Below are positions 51,301 to 61,735 of a stretch of 64,000 nucleotides of DNA, in pieces. This stretch comes from Rotaria sordida (Eukaryota > Rotifera > Eurotatoria > Philodinida > Philodinidae). The position numbers and the translations under genes are program-made. The DNA is taken from positions 1 to 64,000 of the forward strand of contig CAJNOL010001448.1 in assembly GCA_905250125.1 (NCBI GenBank), written 5' to 3'. The number at the start of each line of letters is the position of its first letter. Positions within the stretch are counted from its first letter, which is position 1. Below the pieces are notes generated by a model, which had not been told where the DNA came from, searched no databases, and was given only the letters and a program-made list of their open reading frames with translations.

Positions 51301-52865
51301 CCGGGCTTAATGAGAGTAGTTATAAGTCTTTTGATTTGCTTCCATTCTGACAAAAGAAGATCGATTTATTAAGAACACACTGTTTTTGTAGTTGTATCTT
51401 GAGATAGAGGCAGCGACAGAATCTGAAATGTTCACTCTAAAACTCGTCTCTAATAAGTTGCTGTTGGCATACCTGGATTGTGATATTCGAATTTTAAGGA
51501 ATTTACAGTGTATGTAACGTACTCATAAATCAAAGTTTTAGCAGAAATTTTCTTTCGTTATATTTGAATACAATTCGTCAAGTTCGGTGAGAAAAAATAT
51601 GTTTGAAATTCTGAAAAAAAAAACATATTTTTACGAAAATCAAAATTTTAGGTGCGTTTTCCCTTATACTTGAAAATAATGGTATCTTCCACTTTTACGA
51701 AAGAAATTCTTGATAGTTTGATGATGATAGGCTTTAATTCGACCCGGTTACTCATAAAGCAAACACCTTCATTGTTAGTGCTATAGTAGAATTCTGTGGG
51801 ACCAACTTTTTTCCGGTCTCATCCCGTTTTTTATTTTCAAAATGTCCTGTACCAGAAATTTTTGGGACTATTCCACAGAACTCTATGCATCAAATCGTTA
51901 GATATATATTGTCTGATTATGTTCTATCTATATTATAAACTAACGTTAGTTGTAACGTTTCTTGCTCTTAATGAACTTTATCTATTGATAAAAAATTCTA
52001 AAGTTTCGTTTCGAACTGAATTTAAAACAGGAAGTACTTTTTTTTCTTCGACATTGCAAAAAGTGAAATACGTTTTTTTTTTGTGTCTTCTTAGGGACAC
52101 TTGTATGGACTTGAATCTGATGTCTATTCTATATTTGATTTGATTTCACCAACATTCCAACGTATTTCATTCGCACCAATTCGAAATAAATCTCTTTCTT
52201 CTTCTCCATCTTCTTTTTTTTCGTCAATTATTTATCCATCATCACAAATAGAAAATGATTTAATATATTCATCATGTTCATATCAACCTTATGACGATAT
52301 TTGTATAATCACATCAGACACAAATTCTAGTTCATTATCATATCCTGATATAACATTTCAATCATCTTTATCATCATCTTTTCCTATACGAATCTCATTT
52401 GAATCTACAAGTACATCATTATTTCAAAATTTCTTAACTTCAACATTAACATATCAACACTTGACTTTTTATACATCAAATACAACAGATCTTTATAATA
52501 TTTCATCATTTATTATCTCAATAAATACATCTAATGTAAATCAATTAACAGAAAAATTTCATTGGAAAACTATTTTATTCATTATTATACTAAGTCTCAT
52601 TGGTATTATATTATGTATTATATTATTTATATGTGCTTTTATAAAATATCGTCGAAAAGATGCAGGTGTTTATGAACTTGAAGAGACACAACGTTTTCGA
52701 CCGTTAATTGTTGAATTATCTCAATCACCCGGTGAAAATAATCAAGAAATATTAAATTCAACAACAAATATTTTAAAGAAATCTAATATCAAATCACATA
52801 AAAAACGAAAACGTAAAGACTCATTATTATTAAGATTTGATGAACAACGGGAATTTTATATTTAA
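42392..52865 (+). CDS. NRXN: Alpha-neurexin
   Basis: Six exons: 42392-42857, 43779-44959, 46781-47200, 47254-47831, 48638-49547 and 52095-52865, in phase, giving 1441 residues, close to vertebrate alpha-neurexin length. After a signal peptide the order LNS-EGF-LNS-LNS-EGF-LNS-LNS-EGF-LNS can be read. The EGFs are recognised by CSPSICGMGICLINDNTYKC, CLCEHNGECRV...CDCSKTGYTGRRCE and CPLKQCQNTGICR. LNS cores show WHTILIKRNGQTTILSID-type strands. A Ser/Thr-rich stalk and one transmembrane segment (TILFIIILSLIGIILCIILF) follow, then KYRRKDAGVYELEETQRF, the conserved juxtamembrane protein 4.1-binding region, and a basic tail ending FYI, a class II PDZ ligand like the YYV of other neurexins. It acts as a presynaptic adhesion receptor. 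Exon 4 has no internal ATG but is clearly coding. Long introns carry repeats and a transposase relic. Confidence 0.93.
43401..43715. repeat. Foldback element in neurexin intron 1
   Basis: Arms of about 100 bp centred near 43558. CATGTCTATTCAGAAGATA (left, about 43407) pairs with TATTTTCTGAATAGATGTG (right, about 43691). CAGTTATTTTTTAT pairs with the complement around AATAACTGG, and GCAACTTTTATATCTG pairs near CAGATACAAAAAAAGTTG. No coding capacity. Confidence 0.75.
45016..45935. repeat. Distant inverted repeat in neurexin intron 2
   Basis: About 45 bp at 45018 (AAAGTTTCTAGACAAAATCT, then TGATTATTTTTCACGTATTT) recurs as an inverted copy ending near 45930 (CGCGAAAAATAATCAAATAT region), roughly 40 of 44 positions matching. 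The 0.8 kb between shows no gene. These could be the ends of a larger decayed element. Confidence 0.6.
48162..48470 (+). repeat. Dispersed repeat family B, copy 2
   Basis: Begins GAAAGCTGTTAGCACAATTC, then GGATTAAAATATGAAACACA, GTTGCTAATCACAGAGAGAC, TTCACCCTTCTTTGACTTAA, and later GTCCAAATTTCTACC. It matches copy 1 over its first half and copy 3 over both halves. It sits in neurexin intron 4. Confidence 0.75.
50070..50880 (+). pseudogene. Decayed Tc1/mariner-type transposase in neurexin intron 5
   Basis: A frame interrupted by several stops and shifts reads as a DDE transposase of the Tc1/mariner-like group: RTINNYRH and a RPFHVILKPLK segment, CDWLKHWTGEDFLHLVPTDE with the first catalytic Asp (about 50515-50575), RIDDIEVDKHYREMVKYQ, ACIGFCVMFTAKR, and DPDEVIFVYDKT with the second catalytic Asp (about 50840-50870). 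The third acidic residue and the 3' end are lost. No terminal repeats were found. It is an old, inactive copy in the sense orientation of the host gene. Confidence 0.65.
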
Positions 52866-54864
52866 ATATTTCTCTTTTCGTTTTTTTTTTATAACTATTT
52901 TTCTTTTGCTTGTGAACATATAAGATAGATTTGGCCAAAAATAAATAAATAATCATTGTCAAGATAATTTCTTATTATTATCTATTCTAGTCTTTGCCTA
53001 TCATGCACACTGAGTCACAGCAAAAAAACCTGATTAGAACCAGCAAAAGATTTTATTGGTTGGTTGATAGATAATATGTTTGAATAACTACTTTTTCTTG
53101 AGTATAACAGAGATAAACATTTGAGTGACCTTTAAAATTGATTGAAAACAACGTTTATGAGAAAAATAAAGTTTGTTAAAAGTAAAATGGTAAATTGACT
53201 GACTAGTTAATGCAGTTCTTAGTGAGTTTTTTTAGTTGATGATAGGTAATGAATCAAAGAGAAAATCAAATGATGCTTTGAAAGTATTTATTTAAATCAT
53301 GTTTATATCCGTTAATTGAGTTCTCTTAGTAATTAATGTTGCAATGAGTAATTCACAGTTTTTTTCTGACTTCAATCATTCGATTGATCGAAACATAACT
53401 TTTCTGATTTACAGTGAGAAAAATGAAGTCCTGGTTCCAGTATAGGGTGGTTATCTTCTCAAGAGAAACATTTCATATTCAATCGTCCAATATAAAAAAA
53501 AATATATGTATCGATTTATCCGTCAATCGACGTTGAAAGCTTTGCATCGAATTTTGTAGTTGAGTGAAACTATGTTCTCACATTGAGCTGTAGGAATAAA
53601 TACAACCATACATTTTTTAGAAAGATCAAAAATGTTTTACTATCAAGTAAAAACTGCGAATCGATTGGAATAGCGATGTTTTAGAAGTTGGTGATGTTCA
53701 CAATATTATTACAAGTGATTTTTTTTGCTTCCTCTCCCTATCAAACTCGTTCGATCAAAATTTTTATAAACTAAGATCATTATTTTTGTTCCAGCCTATC
53801 AGTTACAAAATATTAAATGAGTGTTAATCACCTCATCGATATTTGTTTAATTAAGTGAAAATTCAATGAAAACAAGGTATAAATCAAAACAAAGATCAAT
53901 TCAGATCCCATAATCAAGATAATTCACTATAGACATTTATTATCTATTTAATAAATTTTAATCATGTCGTCTGTCATTTTGAATGTATAGCTATTTAAAA
54001 GCTCATACTAATTACTAATGATTAATTTTGAATAAACATTCTATAGATCAATTCATTCTTACTTGATGTGTCATTCAATCTAAACAAAAAAAAACCGCTC
54101 AACCCTCCTTCGCCCCAATCCTGACAGCATCAGGACATGTCTAATCTTATCTGTAATCTAATCTTGACGTTTTATATTGATTGAGAAATGCTTGTGTTGG
54201 CTATTTATATCAAAAGAAAAATCGAACTAGACATTATCTTTGTATTATAATTGAATTTGTCTAATAAATATTTGTAATTTTCATTATCTCATCTTCATTT
54301 TATTTTTAAAAAAATCATAATTGTTAAAATAAAAAAATATTCCATACACTAGTGATCTCTATCATGATAAAAAATAAATTTAAATCGTTTTTCTTTTTCA
54401 ATATTATGAATGATCATTATTGTATTCATGTTTATGAGTTCTATAAATGACATAAAATATTATTAACAAAAAAATGAATCATAGTTTTCATTTGTTTTTC
54501 TTTTTTTTATTATTCTCTCCTCCAGAAGAATAAATAATATTTCGAACCAATCAATTATTGCTAAGCGAAAGAAAAACAACATGTTTTAACTACATGAAAA
54601 TTCAATACTATTATGATTGATTTTTATTCTGCGAACATATAAAAAAAACAATACGTAAATACACACGTTCTTATCACTTTTTCTCTTTTTGCTTATATAT
54701 GTTATTTTAAATCAGTGGTAAAACACAGCTGTTGCTGAATCAATCTGAAATATTCTTTAATTGTATATTCTAGATAAATACATATGTTTGTGTCAATTAA
54801 TAATATGTAATCAGTGAATAAAACACACACAACCAAAAAATAAAATATATTTGAATAAAAAAAA
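52866..54864. other. Intergenic, no gene seen
   Basis: This 2.0 kb between neurexin and the phosphatase is AT-rich with no recognisable coding sequence or repeat. An AATAAATAAAT stretch near 52944 could serve as the neurexin polyadenylation signal. Confidence 0.5.
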
Positions 54865-57791
54865 ATGGGTCAAACACTTTCTGGTAAAATGAAATTGGAA
54901 TTCAACAAAAAATAGAAAAAAACTAATTAAATAATTATTTATAAATCTAGAACCTGTAACATCAAAAGATTCTGAAAAAGTAGAAAATCATTTATATTCA
55001 GTCGGAAGTAGTAGTATGCAAGGATGGCGTATAAGTAAGTTTAAATTTATTCATAATTTTATCAATGAAAGAAGAAATTTATTTTTACAAAAATATAGAT
55101 ATGGAAGATGCACATACACATATTTTATCATTACCAGAAGATAAAAGTTGTGCATTTTTAGCTGTTTATGATGGTCATGGAGGAGCTAAAGTTGCACAAC
55201 ATTCATGTAAACATTTACATACACGTATTGCTAGCCAACCGGAATTTAGTTCGTTGTGTTTTTTTTTCTTTTTAATTAATTAATTTTTGTTTTTTTGTTT
55301 TTAGAACAAGGAAATATTGAAACAGCTATAAGAAAAGGTTATATTGAATTTGATAAAGAAATGGCTTTAGATGAAGAAATGCGAGAAGATTTAGCAGGAA
55401 CAACAGCTATTTGTGTTGTTATTAAAGATGATAAACTTTATTGTGGAAATGTTGGTGATAGTCGAGCAATTGCTTCAATTAATGGTAGTGTTGAAATACT
55501 TTCAACTGATCATAAACCAAACAATGAAGATGAAAGAAAACGTATAACAGCTGGTGGTGGTTGGGTTGAATTTAATCGTGTTAATGGTAGAAAAAAAAAA
55601 AAAGAAAATTTTTTTCATTTTGAAATTTTATTTTCTTATGAAATATTTCATAATAGGAAATTTGGCTTTATCTCGAGCTCTTGGAGATTTTATATTTAAA
55701 CGAAATACCGATAAACAACCTGAAGAACAAGTTGTAACTGGTGAAATTAAACAAAAAAAAAAAAAACTTGAATATTTATTTATTAAATGAAATTATTTTC
55801 ATCTTTTTAGCGGCTCCTGATGTTGTTGTTAAAACAATAAATGAAAATTGGGAATTTATATTACTTGCTTGTGATGGTATTTGGGATGTACTTAGTAATG
55901 AAGAAGTTTTAAAATTTGTTCGAACACGAGTAGCTCAACAAATGCCACCGGAAAAAGTATCAATAGATTTCTTTATTTCTTTATTCTTTTTGAAACCAAA
56001 AATATAATCTGACATGTTGAGATTTGAAATAGGGTAAACATTTTTTGTCTCTATATCCTATCCTGCAGGATACGTCTGGTACTTTGAGTGAAAATGGAGA
56101 ATTTTCAGTACAAGGCAAGTCAATGAATCATGTCCTGCAGAGTAAGGAGTTCTGATTTGAAACAAATATTTATTATCTTGTTATTTTTTAACTTTCTAAA
56201 CAATGATTTAAAAAAAGAAAGATGCTACTCATGTCTATATGAGAGTTAAAGAGAGATGAGCGTAATCTTAATAACTCGGCAATGGCAGCAGCTAGTGACC
56301 TACAGTTTTCAGCAGTCGAAAGAGGAGAACTCTGAGCGTTTTATTTATCTGATACTATATAAAAATAAGCATCTTCACAAAATATTCAAAAAAAGAAATG
56401 ATATTCCATTTGATTTTGATATGTGCTTTAGATCTATAGTTTATTGATTTTTAGTAAATTTTTTGACATTTTGAGAAGATGTTTGATTTTTAATATAACT
56501 TTGTTTTATATAGTATCAGGTCAAAACATACCCGGAGTAGCAGCAGATCATTAACTGTTGTCGTTGTCGAGTTATTGAACTGATATCTATTCGTCTTTAA
56601 CTCTGACACGAACATTAGTTCTATCTAGCATAGGATACATTCAAGTCAATGATCTACGGAAGTAATTTACATACACTTTTTAATTCTAGGATACACAATT
56701 CCGATAGAAAAGTCAATCGACATTGTTAAATTCGAGCTAATTTCAATTCTAAACAACCTTGATGTTGTTCATCTCTATTCAATAGAGATTAGATGAGTAT
56801 TTTATTGAAGCTTAACAGCTATAAGATGATAGAGGAAAGATTAATAACAAGGTATTTATATCAAGATTTCATAGATAAACTATGATTACCAACTTCGTTT
56901 TTTTTATTTTCTATGTTAAGTATATAGATGTCCTCTATCTAATGAGCACAATTTAAGAGGATCTTTTTACATGTTAAAAACTCAATTTTATGCTAAAAAA
57001 GCCAAAATAAAATGCAACTTTCTTTACGTTTTTCTCAAAAGCAGATTTTCAAATTAAAAAAATTGAAGTTTTCCTCCTTTTTTCCCTAAACAGTAAGGCC
57101 TATTGGGCATCAAACTTTTTTTTCTAAGTACTTCGATCAAATCTGGGTGTGTCTTTGTTTTTTTCTTTTGAAAATATTATATCGATTAAGTTTTGTAGAT
57201 CTTACAAAATTACCACCATCCACAAAAAAAAGGCTTTTTTTAATGATTTTTTTATAGTATCTCCAGTGTTTTGCTCTCCTGAGTCTCAGGTACAATATTT
57301 TTCAAAGAAAACAAAAAAGACACATCCAGATTTGTTTCTAGTTACCATACAAAAAAAAAAATTTCAGCCCTAAAAAATGTCGTGTGGCCTCTTTTGCAAG
57401 GAAGAAAACTTCAGGCCATTTTTAGCCTGTCAAAAGCTTCCGCTGTATTTTGGAAAGGAAGATTTCCTTAAAGAAAACAAAATGAGAGGTGACTGCATTC
57501 TTCACCATCTTTTCCTTTGAGATTTTTATTAGTATCAGAGATTTTTCTATCGATAAAATTATTATCTATTATAAGTATGATTAGTTCGAAGTATCAAAAA
57601 AAATTTCTACATATTAGATTTGCGAAGAATTAATGACACGTTGTTTGGCACCGAATTGTCAAATGGGTGGTCTTGGTTGTGATAATATGACAGTTGTATT
57701 ATGTCTTTTACTACATGGTGAATCTTATTCAACATTAGCAGCTAAATGTTCGAAAAATATTTCTAATGGAGATATATCACCATCGAAATGA
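54865..57791 (+). CDS. PP2C-type (PPM) serine/threonine phosphatase
   Basis: Seven exons: 54865-54883, 54951-55034, 55099-55248, 55305-55586, 55657-55740, 55811-55956 and 57618-57791, in phase, giving 312 residues. All PP2C motifs are present in order: MQGWRINMEDAHTH, FLAVYDGHGGAKVA, DLAGTTAICVVI, CGNVGDSRAIAS, NLALSRALGDFIFK, LACDGIWDVLSNEEV and GGLGCDNMTVVLC. The metal-binding aspartates are intact, so activity is expected. It dephosphorylates Ser/Thr using Mn/Mg. The N-terminus MGQTLSEP fits N-myristoylation (Gly2, Ser6), as in PTC2/PPM1-type enzymes, suggesting membrane association. The tail after the catalytic core is short. Introns are 52-70 bp except intron 6 (1.7 kb), which holds a foldback. 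The exact PPM subfamily (PPM1A, B or G-like) is not decided. Confidence 0.92.
57084..57402. repeat. Foldback element in phosphatase intron 6
   Basis: Arms of about 100-120 bp centred near 57243. AAATCTGGGTGTGTCTTTG (left, about 57139) pairs with the complement of AAAAAGACACATCCAGATTT (right, about 57315). Outer parts AGGCC and GGGC with A/T tracts also match. No coding capacity. Confidence 0.75.
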
Positions 57792-58857
57792 AGGTAAAAA
57801 AAACGAACATATGTTGTTTTTTTTGTTTTAATAATATTTAATTTTTAGTTCCTTCACACAAATAAATACGTAAACAATTTGCGTTCATCTTTTTTTTTTT
57901 TTCTTTGATAATATAACTGTGTTCCATCATTGTAGAACAGTATTCATTACTGTATTTGTGAAAAAATCAAAAAACAAAAAAAAAAACAAACGTGCGTTCC
58001 TTTCTTCTTTCTCTGTTTTCCTATAAAATGCACAGGTATTTATACTGTAAATTGATTTTTATGCAAACGAATATGTGTATGAAGTTATTCTCTTAATATG
58101 CTACCCTTTCTTCTTTTTTTTTTATCTTTTCATGGGTGATTAGGACTGAAAAAAAAGTGTTGCCTTTGTATACATTGTCCAACTCTTCTTCTTTTTTTTT
58201 TATCCATTGTATTATAAATAAGTGGTTGAGAACACAAACAAACACAAAAAAAAGAAAAGTGAATTCATTTCAAAAAGAAAAATTTCAAGGTTTGGCTGAT
58301 TTGTTCATTTAATTCAATTGCATTAACTAATCACTCATGAAACTAATAAATCTATTTTGCAGATATGATGAATGAATGCAATTTAATCCAAAGTAGGAAA
58401 TTTGTTTAATTATAAAATATTTTCTATTAGAATTAAAGATGTTCATGTATCCGATATTACTTGATAACTAAAACGATGGAACTAGACAAGTCGAATAAAG
58501 AACATTATGAAAAATATAATTTTTTTTGTTTTAAATTTGTTTAAATACAATCGTTGTCTAATGAAAAGAATTAATTTTTGTATAGAATTTAACTGAGATT
58601 TGAAGGTGTGATTGTGGATCATGAAGTTTATTTATGTATCGATAATAACTACAGAAGAGAAGAGTAGTTAGTTTTAATTGTTTACTAATGATAAAATACT
58701 TGCGGATTGTATTTTTGATGGATACTTTCAAGGATAGTCAACCGCAAAAAATACAAAGTTCTCAGAAGTTTTTTTTTTTGTCTTTAAAGCTCGTTGTGCT
58801 GATAATTTTAATACAAAAAAAGATATTCAAATTTACTCAATAAATTATTTTACTAGG

Positions 58858-59185
58858 ATAAAAGCTGTTAACCCAATCCTTGCGGGATTAAAATATGAAA
58901 CATGATCTAGATATCGCTTCTAATCCTCTGAAAACTGGTCTTTTATATGTATATTGGTGCGTATTTCTCCGTCATTGCTTATTTTAGAGTATAGAACTTC
59001 AATAAGCAAATACTCTATATATATATATATATATATATTCCAATTAGATGTTAGTTATACATTGATCTCCGATAGCTCCTTAAAGCTGTCTGTCACGCTC
59101 TGTGGAAGCAATGGGTCCAAATTTTTACCCTATATATTTCAACATTCCTTTTGCATCGTGTTTCACAAAATATTCCTGATTGCTG
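58858..59185 (+). repeat. Dispersed repeat family B, copy 3
   Basis: Begins AAAGCTGTTAACCCAATCCT, then GGGATTAAAATATGAAACAT. After a diverged middle with an AT microsatellite it matches copy 2 again (GTCCAAATTTTTACCC, TTCAACATTCCTTTTGCATC, GTGTTTCA). Same orientation as copies 1 and 2. Confidence 0.7.
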
Positions 59186-60525
59186 ATGAGCGGTAGTTGA
59201 CGTCTTCGAGTATTTTAACCCTAGCAATATGATTTATTGAGTAAATTAGAATATTTTGGTTTTACTAAAATGATTAGCACAACGAGCTATACAGACAAAG
59301 AAATCTGCTGAGAACCTCGTGTTTTTTGTGGTTCACTACCCATAGAAATATCCAGCAAAAATACAATTGTCAAACATTTTGTCGTTGGTAGTATATTTAT
59401 CTAGGCTTTTTTCATAGTCTTATTATTCTCTACTTTCGAAACGTTTGAAAGCGTACATCATTATTCAATACTCACATCTAATTTGAATCGCTCTATTATA
59501 AGAAGAACGACTACATGATTGACTCATGTTATCTGTATAATCAACGTACTCCGTTAGTCTTTACTGGTGCATATCTCAAAGATGGGATGTTTCATATAAT
59601 GTTGTCTACTTATAGTTGTATGATGAAACTATCTGTAGTCCGCACAGACTTCAGATGGTCATGTCAGGATTAATATTTGAAAAATCTAATACAACTATTC
59701 ATGATGATCATGCAACAAAACGTTTGTAGAATCTTTTTTCATGCAATCAAGACTACAACGTAAACAGATTTTCACAAAAAAAATAAAATAAAACAACAAC
59801 GAAGTTTGTAAAATATGCGGTTCATTGTTTATCACAGTTTTATTGACAACTAAATTTTGAGAAGGGATCTACAATAAAAAAAAAACTCGATGATTTACGA
59901 AGATAAGAATGCTCATCGATTGTCTCCATACATAGAAATTGTATGAGGTCTCAGTTTTCCTTCATATATGGTTACAGAGATGCATGGTAATAATACTGAC
60001 TTTGGTGAAGTGTCAAAGTATGATTGTATAGGACGCAACGTGGTTGCTGCCAAGTGTATACATTCTTTGACGTAAAGATACATCATAATTACTATTTCAT
60101 TTCCATTACTTTAATTAAAGTGAATACAAAATATATAAATCAATCATTTCAAGCAATCAATTTTATAGATTTGCACTAATTGACAGAGACAAAACTAGAC
60201 TATCTACTCATTTTATTATAGTTTAGAAAGCATATTGTTTTCAAAGTAGATTAAGATCATTTTTATAACCAATGCTGTATCTCAGAAGAAAAGCAACTGG
60301 ATTTTTTTGTGGATTTTATAAAAAGATGTGGTAATGTTGATTCTAGATAGTCTTGAAAATCCGAGTCATTTCTCTCTTTTTGTTTTAAAGTTGTTGAAAA
60401 AATGTCCACGTCCATTTAACGCTAAAATGGACATTAGTCAAGGAATAAAAATGCCAAAAAAAATCAAGTATTTTTACTAGTTTTACCTAGGAAGCCGAAA
60501 CTTTGGAAAATTAAAAATCTTGATT

Positions 60526-60526
<1 letters not shown>

Positions 60527-60558
<32 letters not shown>
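60527..60558. repeat. TA dinucleotide microsatellite
   Basis: About 16 uninterrupted TA units just upstream of the FDXR remnant. Shorter runs occur at 41050-41068 and 59018-59038. Confidence 0.95.
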
Positions 60559-60560
<2 letters not shown>

Positions 60561-60703
60561 GTTTCATGATTGTTCGTCTTACCGTTTCCGAAAAAAACCG
60601 GAAAGGGAGTCCCTTAAGAAAGATTTACAAGTTAAGTCATGAAAAATTTGTATAGAAATTATTCTCGATATTTTATTCTTGAAGTATCTTTAATATCTTG
60701 TCA

Positions 60704-61572
60704 ATGTTTACTCATGTTATCCGACGTTGTTTTATATCTTGTCATATTCGACGATCACTTTCAATAGTTCCGAACAATTCTACAGTACCTTCATCATCCA
60801 TACGTATTTGTTGTATTGTTGGCAGTGGTCCAGCTGGTTTTTATTTAACACAAAATTTACTTAAACTCAATCAAATAATACCAACAACAATTGATATAAT
60901 TATAATTTACAAAAATAGCTGAACATGAACGTGTACGTTTTATTGGAAATATTCATATTGGTAAAACGATTGGATTAAAAGAATTACAATAGTTTTATCA
61001 TATTATTGTTCTTGCTTATGGTTCATCTGTTGAACATAATTTACATATATCTGGTGAGACAACATTAGAAAATGTTGTTTTTTTCTGCTAAAGATTTTGT
61101 TGGATGGTATAATGGTAAGATGCAAAACAAAAAAAAAACAAAATATTTTTTTTTCTAATTCATTATTAAAAAAAAAAATACGAAAAATATTTTTTCAAAT
61201 AGGTGTACCAGAAAATGCTCTATTGTACTGGTTGGATTGGACGAAGAGCTTGAGGTGTTATTGCTGAAACTACAACAGAATGTATGATAAGTTTAAATTC
61301 CATTATTAATTTATTATTTTAATATTTTAGCCCATACAATTGCTAAAAGAATTATCTAAGATATTGAACAAAATCATTTGACTAATTTACATGAGATCAA
61401 ATCAGGAGGTGATGGTTTAATAGCACTTGCTAAATCTCGTCAAATTCGATGTATTTCATATGAAGATTGGAAAAAACTAGATGCACATGAAATAAATCTT
61501 GGTCATGAAAAAGGAAAACCACGTGAAAAGATAATCAATATTCAAAAAATGCTTGAATTAACTACATCTTAA
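60704..61572 (+). pseudogene. FDXR: Adrenodoxin reductase (FDXR) pseudogene with internal deletions
   Basis: The start looks intact: an Arg-rich mitochondrial presequence (MFTHVIRRCFISCHIRR) and the FAD-binding CCIVGSGPAGFYLTQNLLK. After about residue 70 a ~30-residue block (the family's PYGLVRYG region) is missing. HERVRFIGNIHIGKTIGLKE is followed by an in-frame TAG, then a shift before SAKDFVGWYNG. An intron (from 61113 to 61202) is still present, so the copy is not retroposed. The next exon goes directly from VPENA to YCTGWIGRRA, skipping about 200 residues of the NADP domain, with another stop. The C-terminus is well preserved (SYEDWKKLDAHEINLGHEKG then KPREKI). The enzyme normally passes electrons from NADPH to mitochondrial ferredoxin; this copy cannot. 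Confidence 0.82.
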
Positions 61573-61735
61573 AAGAAAAAAAAGAGCTCGAATTTAAATA
61601 CTTTATGCATCTGAGCACTTGTTAGACTTTCTTTTTTGTTTTTTTTTATCTTTCAGATAATACTTTGTTGATTGACAGTACATCAAATAAATAGTTACTT
61701 TTCTAGTGATTAATATCTTTATTTCAGACAAAAAC

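Larger units (their letters stand above)
57792..60703. other. Intergenic, no gene seen
   Basis: This 2.9 kb contains the third copy of repeat family B and AT microsatellites (59018-59038 and 60527-60558). The rest is AT-rich with no recognisable coding sequence. Confidence 0.55.
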
